From Hermetia illucens (taxonomy: Eukaryota; Arthropoda; Insecta; Diptera; Stratiomyidae), in contig NC_051854.1 in the NCBI RefSeq assembly GCF_905115235.1, positions 74,763,463 through 74,827,462 of the forward strand: 64,000 nt of DNA. Reading direction: 5' to 3'. Below, piece after piece: positions 1-8,743 of the stretch. Positions within the stretch are counted from its first letter, which is position 1. Every line of letters starts with the position of its first letter. Both the position numbers and the translations under genes were made by a program. The notes below the pieces were generated by a model, which made no database searches, was not told the origin of the DNA, and was given only the letters and a program-made list of their open reading frames with translations.

Positions 1-722
1 TTATCCTTTCTCATTACAACGACTTAATTAGAATTGTAGATGAGAAATCGTTATTTCAGTAATTATGTCCAAAGTGTCAGTCTCCATCTTCCTCCTTTTA
101 TTAAAGCGGATTAGCTATGAAGTATAGCGGGAGAACTTAAGGTTGCATGGACATCTATTCCTTTTGTCTGTCGGCCAGTGATACTAGCGATATTTTATTT
201 GATGGAAGAAGTTAAATTCCCCTTCGTCGTCCGTGTCGTTTCTCAGGAGTTCCCCGATGGGCATTGCTTCCATCTCGTCTCGTTTTCAACGTTGTTCTCG
301 CTTGCTATGAGCTCTGCCCTTGTATGTCTCTGTCCAATTGTCGCTTGTAACACCATGTCTCCTATAGATTTTATTAATTGCAAGCATCCAAGGAATGCCC
401 TTCGCGCACTGGCTGCCAAAGGTGCAAGCGTAATTAACCGCGAATTTTAGGCATTTTACACAAAATAGACCTATTTGGGGAGGATCATGGAATTAGTTTA
501 AGGACCAGAATGTGGAATGATTAACCCAATAGCAGTAAAGTTTGCACAACTTAGATGGCCAGTTGTCGAAGAAACGCTTCCGCAAATTTCTCCAAAATTA
601 AAGCTAAACCATCATTTCAGAAAAGATACATGTTCCTTTGGTTCGACCCCATAATTTTTTTTCCTTTTTTTTAATTTTACTTATTCAATTAGATTTAACA
701 CAGTTTTCTTATCCCTTTGCAG
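1..722 (+). other. Mic26-27 intron (partial), window edge
   Basis: Intronic sequence upstream of the last Mic26-27 coding exon. It ends in a pyrimidine-rich tract and a TTTGCAG acceptor at 716-722. No earlier exon of the gene could be recognised here, so the 5' exons lie before the window. A 90-codon open stretch at 178-450 has no recognisable domain and is not called as coding. Confidence 0.6.
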
Positions 723-1096
723 TTATAGTCGACTATTTAAATGAACCAGGCAACACAATGCCCCGAGTAGGTGCCGTAGCAATTGGTGGTCTTGCTGGTT
801 TCATTTTTGCTTTACGCGGAGGATTCATCCGACGTGTCCTTTTCACTACTCTCGGTGCCGGTGGCGTTGCATCCATTTGTTATCCTAAGGAAGCTGAAGT
901 GTATGCCCAGCATGGAATCGTTGAGGCTAAAAAATATGCAAATATTGCGTATAATTTTACATTCGGCGTCAAACCTGGAGATGATGTTAATGCACCGAAC
1001 TGGCCAAAAATTCCAACCAATTTTTCCGAATTGAGCGATACGATATCGGACATGGCGAAAAGTGCTAAAGATGCATTGTTGTCTTCGAAGAAATGA
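723..1096 (+). CDS. Mic26-27: MICOS complex subunit MIC26/MIC27 (apolipoprotein O-like), last coding exon
   Basis: This is the terminal exon of a MICOS subunit of the apolipoprotein O family. The MICOS complex sits in the mitochondrial inner membrane and shapes crista junctions. The exon starts after an AG acceptor with two bases of a split codon, then reads VDYLNEPGNTMPRVGAVAIG, the family's conserved core. Two hydrophobic segments follow, one rich in glycine (GGLAGFIFAL) and one around FTTLGAGGVASICYP, separated by RGGFIRR; this matches the family's membrane-spanning hairpin with glycine motifs. The tail contains FTFGVKPGDD and a polar, Lys/Ser-rich C-terminus ending in SSKK. About 123 residues are visible; full proteins are about 200-240, so the N-terminal half lies off the window. 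The reading frame also runs open upstream to 638, but that part is polypyrimidine intron. The family call is firm; MIC26 and MIC27 are usually a single gene in flies. Confidence 0.9.
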
Positions 1097-1280
1097 GTTT
1101 AGTGAGACTTGATTAGCGATAACGAAAGTCTGAAAATATTTTCTTTGATTATGTTAACCATCGAAAGGAATTCAAAGATCATTGACTGTTAGTGAATGTT
1201 GGAATAGTCCACAAAGAAAATTATTATTGATGCTACTTGTAACAATCGAAAGTGATTGAAAAAGATGAAAACACAATCTA

Positions 1281-1286
1281 AATAAA
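1281..1286 (+). terminator. Poly(A) signal AATAAA of Mic26-27
   Basis: Canonical AATAAA 185 bp after the stop codon, in an AT-rich 3' UTR. It gives a likely transcript end near 1300-1310. Confidence 0.7.
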
Positions 1287-1309
1287 ATTGTACATAAAAT
1301 GTCAGCAAG

Positions 1310-1960
1310 TATTTTATTTTAGTTTGTAACTATTCTTTTTCCCTTAGTAATGTGTTATTTCTGCTGTACTTATTTTTAGGGTTGGACTTATTGATGTAGT
1401 CTAATGTTTTTCAGCGATAGAGACTTTTAATTTTAGACATGTCATCTTGCCAAAAGCCGACACCAAGAAGACTATACATAGGAGGCACAACTTCAGCGGC
1501 AAATGTGCACGGAATCTCATTATGCACCTTTCAGGTAGGGATGAGGTAGGTAAGTGGTATCGGTGTGTCGATGTCGCCTAGATGGTTTTCTTGTGTGTGT
1601 TTCTTTATCTTATCCCAGCAGGAAAGGAATGAATCCGAGAGATTGACTTTGGATGCATCTACTTATTTGCTTTTCACTTCATAGGAAAGCAAGTTGGCTC
1701 TATTACCGAGAATGTTACGCGAGTTTGCTTCCACCAAGCTTTCCATAGAGGAATTTTGAAGCATCATCCACTCAATGATTCCATTAAGATCTATTATCAT
1801 TAATCCGAAATAAATCTTTAAGGAAGCTCTGTCTTTGGTTCCCACTCAGATGTGGGAGGCCATAAACAGCTGTGCAATGCCTGTTATGGCGGATGCTGCT
1901 ACGTGTTCACAGTAACTCACAGCCATGTGCTCGCAATCTCGTTGGCACACACCAATGCAC
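1310..1960. other. Intergenic spacer, nothing recognised
   Basis: No gene, terminal repeat or known element was recognised in this stretch. Short open frames on both strands have no domain. It may be decayed transposon sequence, since an RTE-C fragment starts right after it. Confidence 0.4.
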
Positions 1961-1964
1961 TGCA

Positions 1965-2080
1965 TCACATAAATGGCGAGGCGTGGCGGATAGATAGCAA
2001 GAATATTTCGAGCAGATTTCAACGGAAGAATTTGTTCATCCTCCACTTCCAATTCCCCTTGTCAGCGCGACTACCTATCG
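1965..2080 (+). mobile_element. RTE-C LINE fragment
   Basis: About 110 bp matches, with scattered changes, the stretch of the longer RTE-C copy read on the minus strand around 41570-41640 (shared AGATAGATAGC and TTTCGAGCAGATTTCAA blocks). In that copy it lies between endonuclease and reverse transcriptase. The fragment is too short to date and has no clear ends. Confidence 0.5.
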
Positions 2081-2289
2081 ACATGCATTGACTTCCTACG
2101 ATGTGGGAACAGCCACTATCTAGAAATTGTTACTTCAGAAATCGGAACTAAAGAAACTGCTGCTATGAATTAATGTAAACAATCAGTACAGTTCCCGTAG
2201 CGAGCCTCAAAAGGATGTAGGCGCGATTCTCAGTGGGATGATTGCGATAAGCGCCAAACATCTTGAAATCTTGAAAAATACGACCAGAT

Positions 2290-3440
2290 GGGGTGGCAAC
2301 TAAGGAAAGACGACTTCCCCTGGAACATCACCTTATCGTGATGGGGGAACCTGTAGTAGTTTACTACTACACTAAGGGTGTCCAAAACACATGAGGCTTA
2401 AAACAATGGAGTGTAACTCTCCTAGTGGTAAGGAGTCACCGACTTCGAATCCATCCGCGACTTTGATAAATCTGATCGCGTCCGAGACACGAATTTTGGT
2501 CTCACTAGATTCATGTTCATCCACAAAGAAATCAAAGAAATCTGTGGAAGGCATGCTCTTTACTTTATTGGAAAGCCTGCACCTAGCGTCTACCACGGAG
2601 TCGGCCAGAAAGGCTAGCAACCTTAATGAGAAGAATTGGAAACCTGACTGCGCCCGGCCTGTCTGTGACACAGTTAGCTAATTCTTCCCGAAAACAGGAG
2701 AGGAACACTCAATAGAAAGGGGACGCAAAAGAAGAGGGGACTACAGGCTTACCTGCCAGAACTTTGTCTTCCGCCTCTACTAGGAAAAGCGGAAGAAAGG
2801 GAAGCGAGTTATGTGTACGTGACGGGTCTAATACCGGTTTGTGGAAACAGATCCATGCAGCCCAGACATTCTGAAACTGGGAAGACTCCCAGCCGATGAG
2901 AACGGAGGGCACTACGAAAGAAAGCAAAATTTCTTGGTAATCGGGACGTAGGCGTTGCTGTGCCACCAAGTGTGGCGATATCTAGAAGTATCGGACGCAA
3001 GAAAGCTCTGAACTCTTTTACTATCTACTAGTAGCAAGATTGGCAAATTTGCAGGACTGTCCTTCTATATTTCTGGTACAAAAGCACAATATTGGATCAG
3101 TAAACGGGACAAGGATCTTCTAAGATGAGAGCTTTTCAAGACAAAGATCGTGGGTCCTGATGTCAAAGCTATTAAAGGCAACCATGCTGAGGCAATTCTG
3201 TTCTCAGCACTTAGTTGCGGCCAACCTACAATAACAGGTTAATAGCAAGAGGAGAAATGCCATAGTTGCCTCTGCTTACTGATTCTACGATTCTCTGCGT
3301 TGTCCGGCGATGCAAGAACTAAGGGATAGGGTAGGGTATGCAGAATCAAGTGGCCTTGAACTCTTAATAAGTTGTGATGCGAACGTTCAGCATATCATTT
3401 GGGACGTGCGAGTGTATTTCTGGTGGGGGAGGAGTGTATT
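2290..3440 (+). mobile_element. LOA/I-like LINE, 5' region and endonuclease start (copy 1)
   Basis: Over about 1.1 kb this aligns with the start of the longer copy at 46580-48960: the same leader, the same ordered blocks, then the endonuclease start (GLAGLSFYISGTKAQY, compare LLMVQESWVRFNK at 47.5 kb). Near 3370 it encodes a degraded SCDANVQHIIW, the catalytic-Asp segment typical of these LINE endonucleases. It stops there and meets an opposite-strand copy of the same family at about 3560, so the pair is roughly tail to tail. It carries stops and frameshifts and is not active. Confidence 0.7.
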
Positions 3441-3559
3441 TGTACTCAAGTCCCTCGTCTAACTGAATATAATGGGTTAATTTATGTATCACAGGACTTT
3501 AGTTAGCAGATGTGCTGTTACCTGTTATAACTGTAACACATCAGCACTAAAAATCTGAT

Positions 3560-5640
3560 GTCTAATGCGTCCCTATGCGAGGCACTCACATAGAAAATGA
3601 ACAGGACGGACACGTAACATCTTGAAGAATTCTTGCGCTGAACATATGGCCAGCTAGTGAATTATGGCCATTCAGAATCCCCACAACTCTTTTGTAAGTC
3701 TTCTTTTCGACAGGATAGACTTTGCGGTATGCAAATTTGATTTTGCCAGGACCACAGACACTCTAATTGCTGATTCCGGTCCTGGCATGGCGGAGATTGA
3801 ACCCTCTTTTGCTATGGCATTCGAGAGAGTAGTTCTATCGTATTGAATCTAGAAATACAGTTCAAATGGCTTCTGCATTCCTGAACGATTTTTGAAGTGA
3901 TCAAAGGACTTCTCAACGTCCTTAGTGCTACCTGGTTATCGCTTCAGATTGCAATGCGCCTGCCCTTCAACCGCTCGTCAGTCACCCAAGTTGCCGCCCT
4001 TAGGATCGCATATACTTCAGCTTGAAAAACTGTTACATATTGTCCCAAGGAGAAACCCACTTATTCGAGAGGTAGACTCCGGCTCCAGATCCTTTTTCCG
4101 TTATTGAGATATCGTTGTAGAAGACGTCCGTGTATTCCGCCATGCATTCCCCTGGGATTTCCCACTCCTCTCTACGTGTCAGGATAACTTCATATCTTCT
4201 ACTAAACTGATGTATGAAGACCCAAGAATCAAGGGCCGCAAATTGAGTAAAACATTTAGCGCTGGCTGGTTGTTGTGCCATGATAGCAACGTATATTAGC
4301 ATTACCATATGGGTCCCCATGTTGAGGCAAAGGTACGTCTGCACAGCCCGAAACCTGGGAGAGCTCATTTCAACTTTACCTCTGCATATTTGTTCCAAAG
4401 AAGCTTTTTATCTAGAGGCAAAGTTCTTTCAGTTTTCCCCTATTTAAATAATACCAACGTGATTTTATTTGGATACGTTGTATATTTCCAGTTCCGAGAT
4501 CCCGATCTACAGCAAGTACAGCCGCGTCATCAGCATAAGCTTGAGCGTGTATTGACAAATTTTGCAGTTCGCATAGTATTGAGTCGATCAGCATACTCTA
4601 CAGAAGTGGCGATAGCACAGCTTTGAAACCAAAGAGCGAAGAGCCGATTGACAGGACTTTTCACGCTATTAAACATGCTGGTATTAACGCCTTTTTGCGA
4701 AACTAAGGCTCAACCAATCTCTCCAGACATTTCAGCAAGAATGATATCAAGTTGATCTGTCTGAAGTTTTTTGAATTTGAATAGTCATCTTTCCCGGGTT
4801 TCGGTATGAAGACTACCTTAACCTTCTGCCAAGAAGTAGGCACGTAACCTAAAGAAAGTCATGCTAGAAAAAATGTTTCTTACCAGTCATTCTAAGTGTT
4901 CTATACTCTTCTTCAGCATTGCTGGATAAATGTCATCCTAAGTGCCTTGTTGCCCTAGCCACTCTCTAATCAACTCTAACAACTTTAAAGTGCAGGTAAT
5001 GTTATCGGTCTCAAGGATCTCTCATCAAAAAAGATCCTAGCCCTCTTTATTGATCCAATACCACAGATTTTATTAAACTGAACCCATGGCTCTTGTACCA
5101 GAAATATATAAGGGCTGTCCTGCAAGTTTGCCAGCCTTGCTGCTAGTAAAAAGCAACAGGCTTTGCTAGGCTTTTTTTTGTTGTTTATGTTTATAGACCT
5201 AAGTGTTGTCTAATGCGAAAACCACTGCACAGTAAGGAGTCTGCTATGTCCAGTGTGGAATTCTCCGGGGCTACATCTTCCACCGAAAGGTTCACTTCCT
5301 TGCGTCCGATTTCTCTGAATATTGCCAAACTTAGTGTCCATGCTTCATGGAACCGTTTCTACTTACCGGTACTATACCAGTTGCCCAGACCAGCTTCCCT
5401 TTCTTCTGCTTTTCCTGCTAGTGACAGAAAAGAAGGTTCAGAAAGGTAGTCGTCTTGTCTTCTTTGCGACTGAAACTTCCTTGTGTCGAGCCCTTTTGGA
5501 TGAATTAGGTGACATCACCAACAGACCGACGGTAGTTAGATTTGCAACTCCTCTCATAGTAGTTACTTTATTCTCCTTTCTGGCTGAACACGACGTATAT
5601 ATTGAGTGCAGGTTTTTTTTTGCTCTCATCAATAATTTGT
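3560..5640 (-). mobile_element. LOA/I-like LINE with RT and RNase H (copy 2)
   Basis: The minus strand encodes fragments of one LINE polyprotein. From 5170 to 5040 is the endonuclease start, matching copy 1. Around 4590-4530 is the reverse-transcriptase core with LCELQNLSIHAQAYADDAAV (the YADD active site). At 4150-4030 is an RNase H start, EYTDVF...GSGAGVYLSNKW, with the first catalytic Asp. The stretch from 5640 to 5200 resembles the leader before the endonuclease. RNase H after RT is typical of the LOA/I group. Much of the RT is deleted and frames are broken. Confidence 0.7.
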
Positions 5641-5789
5641 AAAAACTATGGTAACAAGAGATAACGGTTTGGACAAATTCATTTTAAATAATCTATTAAT
5701 AGACAGCTATATTAATTAGGTAGCTCTCTCTGGTTTCAGATAAGCTTTTAGGTTACTTTTGATCAACTTTAACACTGTTAATTTTTTTA

Positions 5790-6180
5790 TATACATAGAC
5801 GTTTGCCAACGCTGGTAAGGTCACGCCATATTCGAAGTGATCCAAAATAATCGAGAGAAGTGATAAAATGGTGGTGGTTTTCTAAAAAACCTATATCAAT
5901 CCAAAGTCCGGTATACACCGCTATGTACCTAATTGATTATAAATTTGTTGATATCGATACTACATTTATCAGTGGCTGTAAATCAGTCAATAGCTATTCC
6001 CACGAGAGCATATCAGGAGTCCACCAGTAACGAGTGAAGGTTACAGGCGATGACCAACAAATAGATAAGTATACCAGCCTAATTTCTTGTACTTTTAACC
6101 GGATAGTGATCCTGCTAAGATAAGATAATTGATGTGAGTAAATATGAATATTATACCAGAAAGAGGATTTCAAATTCACC
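5790..6180 (+). promoter_or_regulatory. Distal conserved block upstream of FABP1 (candidate enhancer)
   Basis: AT-rich single-copy-looking DNA about 2.5-2.9 kb before the FABP1 ATG. It aligns in order with 22120-22545 (upstream of FABP2) and more weakly with 43560-43955 (upstream of FABP3). Shared landmarks are ATTGATTATAAATTT, a block containing CATATCAGGAGTCCACCAGT, then AAATAGATA and GTAAATATGAAT. It has no transposon ends or coding potential. Regulatory function is inferred from conservation next to duplicated genes; an old shared repeat is the alternative. Confidence 0.45.
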
Positions 6181-6685
6181 TATTATGGTTGGAAAAGGCT
6201 TTCAGAGAGAAGCTTTGAATTGAAATGAATTATGGTGAATATATCGTGATAATGAAATTTACATATACACAGAAAGCTATTTATGGCATTCTTCAACATT
6301 CTGAGGTATTGCTAGTCTTAAATGGAGGTCGAACAATGTGATTGACTAGCATCAGATGGCTTTTTTCATCTGTGATGCCTGACTTCCTCCTTTTGCCTTC
6401 TAATTGATAATCAGTTTCAGTTTTCGCCAATTTTTCAAACTTCCCACCTTTTCAACTTGAACGGTGTTCAAGCCACTACGAGTTCCCGAGTTCAGAAAAG
6501 TGAATTACAGATAAATAATATTCAGATCTCTGCTCGGATAAGCGTTTGTTTCAGGGGTCGCTTAAGATACAGGGGTAGCATCCCTGAGGTGCCCAAGCAA
6601 GTAGTTTTCACAATCCAGCTGGCATAATACCTGCGTCCTAGGTAGTAGCTTCGAAAAAGTTTTTTGGTGAAGAGCGAATTGTGAA
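6181..6685. other. Spacer, nothing firm
   Basis: AT-rich DNA followed from about 6540 by a more GC-balanced stretch that may belong to the R1-type LINE just downstream. No gene or element end could be recognised. Confidence 0.35.
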
Positions 6686-6925
6686 TGACCGATACCAGTC
6701 AGGATACACTGGGAGTCCCCGGAGCTTCCATGCCCAGGAGTGCACGGAGACGTGGCAAGCCGTGTATGTATTGACGGAAATTGCAGAGCTCCGGGAGGAG
6801 TGTCACAAACTCCGCTGCTTGATGCAACGCCTAAACGGCCGGGAGGAGGCATGGACCATATTCACAGAGTACAGATCAGCCAAAAGGAGACTCTGCAGCA
6901 CAAGAAATAGGAGCGAAGCTTGATG
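6686..6925 (+). mobile_element. R1-clade LINE fragment (endonuclease-RT linker)
   Basis: The + strand encodes EIAELREECHKLRCLMQRLN followed by GREEAWTIFTEYRSAKRRL. This is the charged linker that joins endonuclease and reverse transcriptase in R1-clade LINEs; a homologous linker appears at 26.9 kb. Neither neighbouring domain remains. Confidence 0.6.
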
Positions 6926-7289
6926 AGAGCAGCGTGACCGAAGCGGCTCTACGCTGGTAAGAAACCGTAAAGCCGTCATCGTCTGACATTTTTTTAAAAA
7001 GTTTGGGTGCTAAGCCCTAGACGAGGGGTCCGTGGACCAAAAAAAGAGGGAGTAAGTTGCTCCCCACTTGGTCCGGTCCGGCATCAAGTTGATGCAGACT
7101 TAGGACCTCACAATTCTCAAAAAATACTTAAAAACACGGTTAAGCAAAAAGAGATTTAATCTCAACCAATGCAACACTGTCAATACAAACTCAAAGTGCG
7201 TCCGTCCATGTCAGATGCCGCAAGAAAAGTGGTTCTTTAGAAATAGCTCGTAATTGAATTTTTAATTAAGTATGTACACGCGAAATTGT

Positions 7290-7375
7290 CATGCACTCAA
7301 AGTTTGTCACATGAGAAAACACAAAACCTTTCATACCTGGAGTGTTCAGCGTCCGGTTTCCCGACTTGTTTGGGC
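7290..7375 (+). repeat. Repeat R, right-end fragment
   Basis: It carries the characteristic end of repeat R: ACAAAACCTTTCATACCTGG followed by a GTCCGGTTTCCCGACTTG block. The rest of the unit is missing. Confidence 0.55.
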
Positions 7376-7539
7376 TTAATGATCGTTTCAAAACGATCCC
7401 TCGCTCAATTCCATGGTTCAAGTGCAGTGTTCATAAGGCTGTAACTTTTAGGATTAATGCCATCTTCATAAATTTCTACACATTTATGTCACTGCAATAA
7501 GTTGAAATTTTATATAATAAATAGCGACGAAATTTGAGA

Positions 7540-7730
7540 GGTATACCAAGATCGTCTGGTTGTGGATAAAATTTGGCTCAATAGGCTGCGGTGGGCGGGT
7601 AAAATAATCCGTGCGAGTGAGGATGATAAAGCTCAGAAAGTCTATAAGGGCATTAAGATAGAAAAAAGACGCGCTTCATATGGATGGATGGAGACCAGAC
7701 ATTGGTTGTTGCGCTACTGATGATGATGAT
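7540..7730 (+). mobile_element. RTE-A LINE 3' end fragment
   Basis: It encodes IYQDRLVVDKIWLNRLRWAG, then DDKAQKVYKG, the conserved C-terminal tail of RTE-A, and ends in a GATGATGATGAT run, the family's usual 3' tail. Part of the tail region is deleted compared with the copy at 9.6-10.5 kb. Confidence 0.6.
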
Positions 7731-7734
7731 AGTA

Positions 7735-8089
7735 AATATATAGGCAAGTTTTTTTTATTGGTGTCCTCTTCTATCTGCCGAATTAATCTTCGAAACTCAG
7801 CGAGCTCAATTCCTTTTGGGATACCATCATCTAGTTTGCGTTACTTGTTGGTCTTAAAAGTTGATCTGATCATCTTTGAATACCTTAAGGGAGATAATCT
7901 TTTGATAACTGGCGCGATAAATTTAGCTTCCTGAATAGGTAAATAAAAGTCTGGTAATAGGTATAAATACTATTCAACAACTTACGGTAATGGCATAAAT
8001 ACTACGACAATTTTCGATATTAACTTTTTGCGAGGATTAACTTCTCCCAGATGGTTTAATCCAAGTTAAGCTCCACAAAAACTATCTCG
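7735..8089. other. AT-rich spacer before FABP1 promoter
   Basis: No gene or repeat was recognised. One 84-codon open frame starts in the RTE-A fragment and is not supported as a gene. Confidence 0.4.
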
Positions 8090-8670
8090 CAGTTATTGAT
8101 TTTAGTCTATCACTTTATTTAGTTATGCTAAGCTTATTAAAGAGCTATATTTTTGCACTATATGGAATACTTTATCGTTCTCATGGTAATCATGGAAAGT
8201 TCAGCTTCCTGAAAGTCATAATGTATAAAACAGTTTCACTGACCATCTTATAGCAGATATGGTTGCTATCAGACTTTTCCCTATAAATCAATATCTGAGT
8301 TTTAAGCACTTCTAAGTTTTGACTAAAGATATTTCTATTCGAATCTTAGTTAATCAAAGTATTATTCACTAAGTCTTGGGAGTCTCATTCCAAAAATCAA
8401 GCAAATAAAAATTTGAAAGTCCACATTTTAGTGTTGGGCAGTTGACTTTCTGAGTTATTATCAAAATAGCAGTAACAAATTTAAAGATTAGGTTTTTATG
8501 GCAAATTATCAGTATGTACTCCCAGGTTGTAATCGACCCCTTGAATACCGATAGAACAAAGTGCAAAACTCATTGAGATTGAGTATAAATTACAATGTGT
8601 TTCGATCTTCTTCCACAGTACGTTCAAGGTAAGGTTGTGTAGGGACTAAGGACCGACAAAAGACTTCAAA
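8090..8670 (+). promoter_or_regulatory. FABP1 promoter and 5' UTR module
   Basis: Conserved 5' flank of FABP1. A TATA-like box TATAAAT lies at 8584-8590, 87 bp before the ATG, inside the block ATTGAGATTGAGTATAAATT. Upstream blocks GGGCAGTTGACTTTCTG and TTATCAAAAT recur in order before FABP2 (28.5-28.95 kb) and, more diverged, before FABP3 (56.1-56.6 kb). The most distal part (8094-8260, ending GACCATCTTATAGCA) matches FABP3 best. Transcription probably starts about 30 bp after the box, giving a 5' UTR near 55 nt. Confidence 0.7.
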
Positions 8671-8743
8671 ATGGCCTGCTGGGAAGGAAAGAAATACAAA
8701 TTGGATAAGTCTGATAACTTCGATGAATACATGAAAGCGCTCG
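8671..8743 (+). CDS. fabp: FABP1 coding exon 1
   Basis: It encodes residues 1-24 plus one base of codon 25; the donor is GTAAGT. The ATG is chosen because it gives the family N-terminus and sits at the same distance from the TATA box in all three paralogues. Confidence 0.9.

Noticed and set aside
178-450. A 90-codon open frame in the Mic26-27 intron, possibly an upstream exon
   Set aside because: The translation does not resemble the N-terminal half of MIC26/27 and has no recognisable domain. No suitable donor was evident.
638-722. Upstream extension of the Mic26-27 frame to an ATG at 638
   Set aside because: This part is a polypyrimidine tract leading to TTTGCAG, so it is intron; the open frame is accidental.
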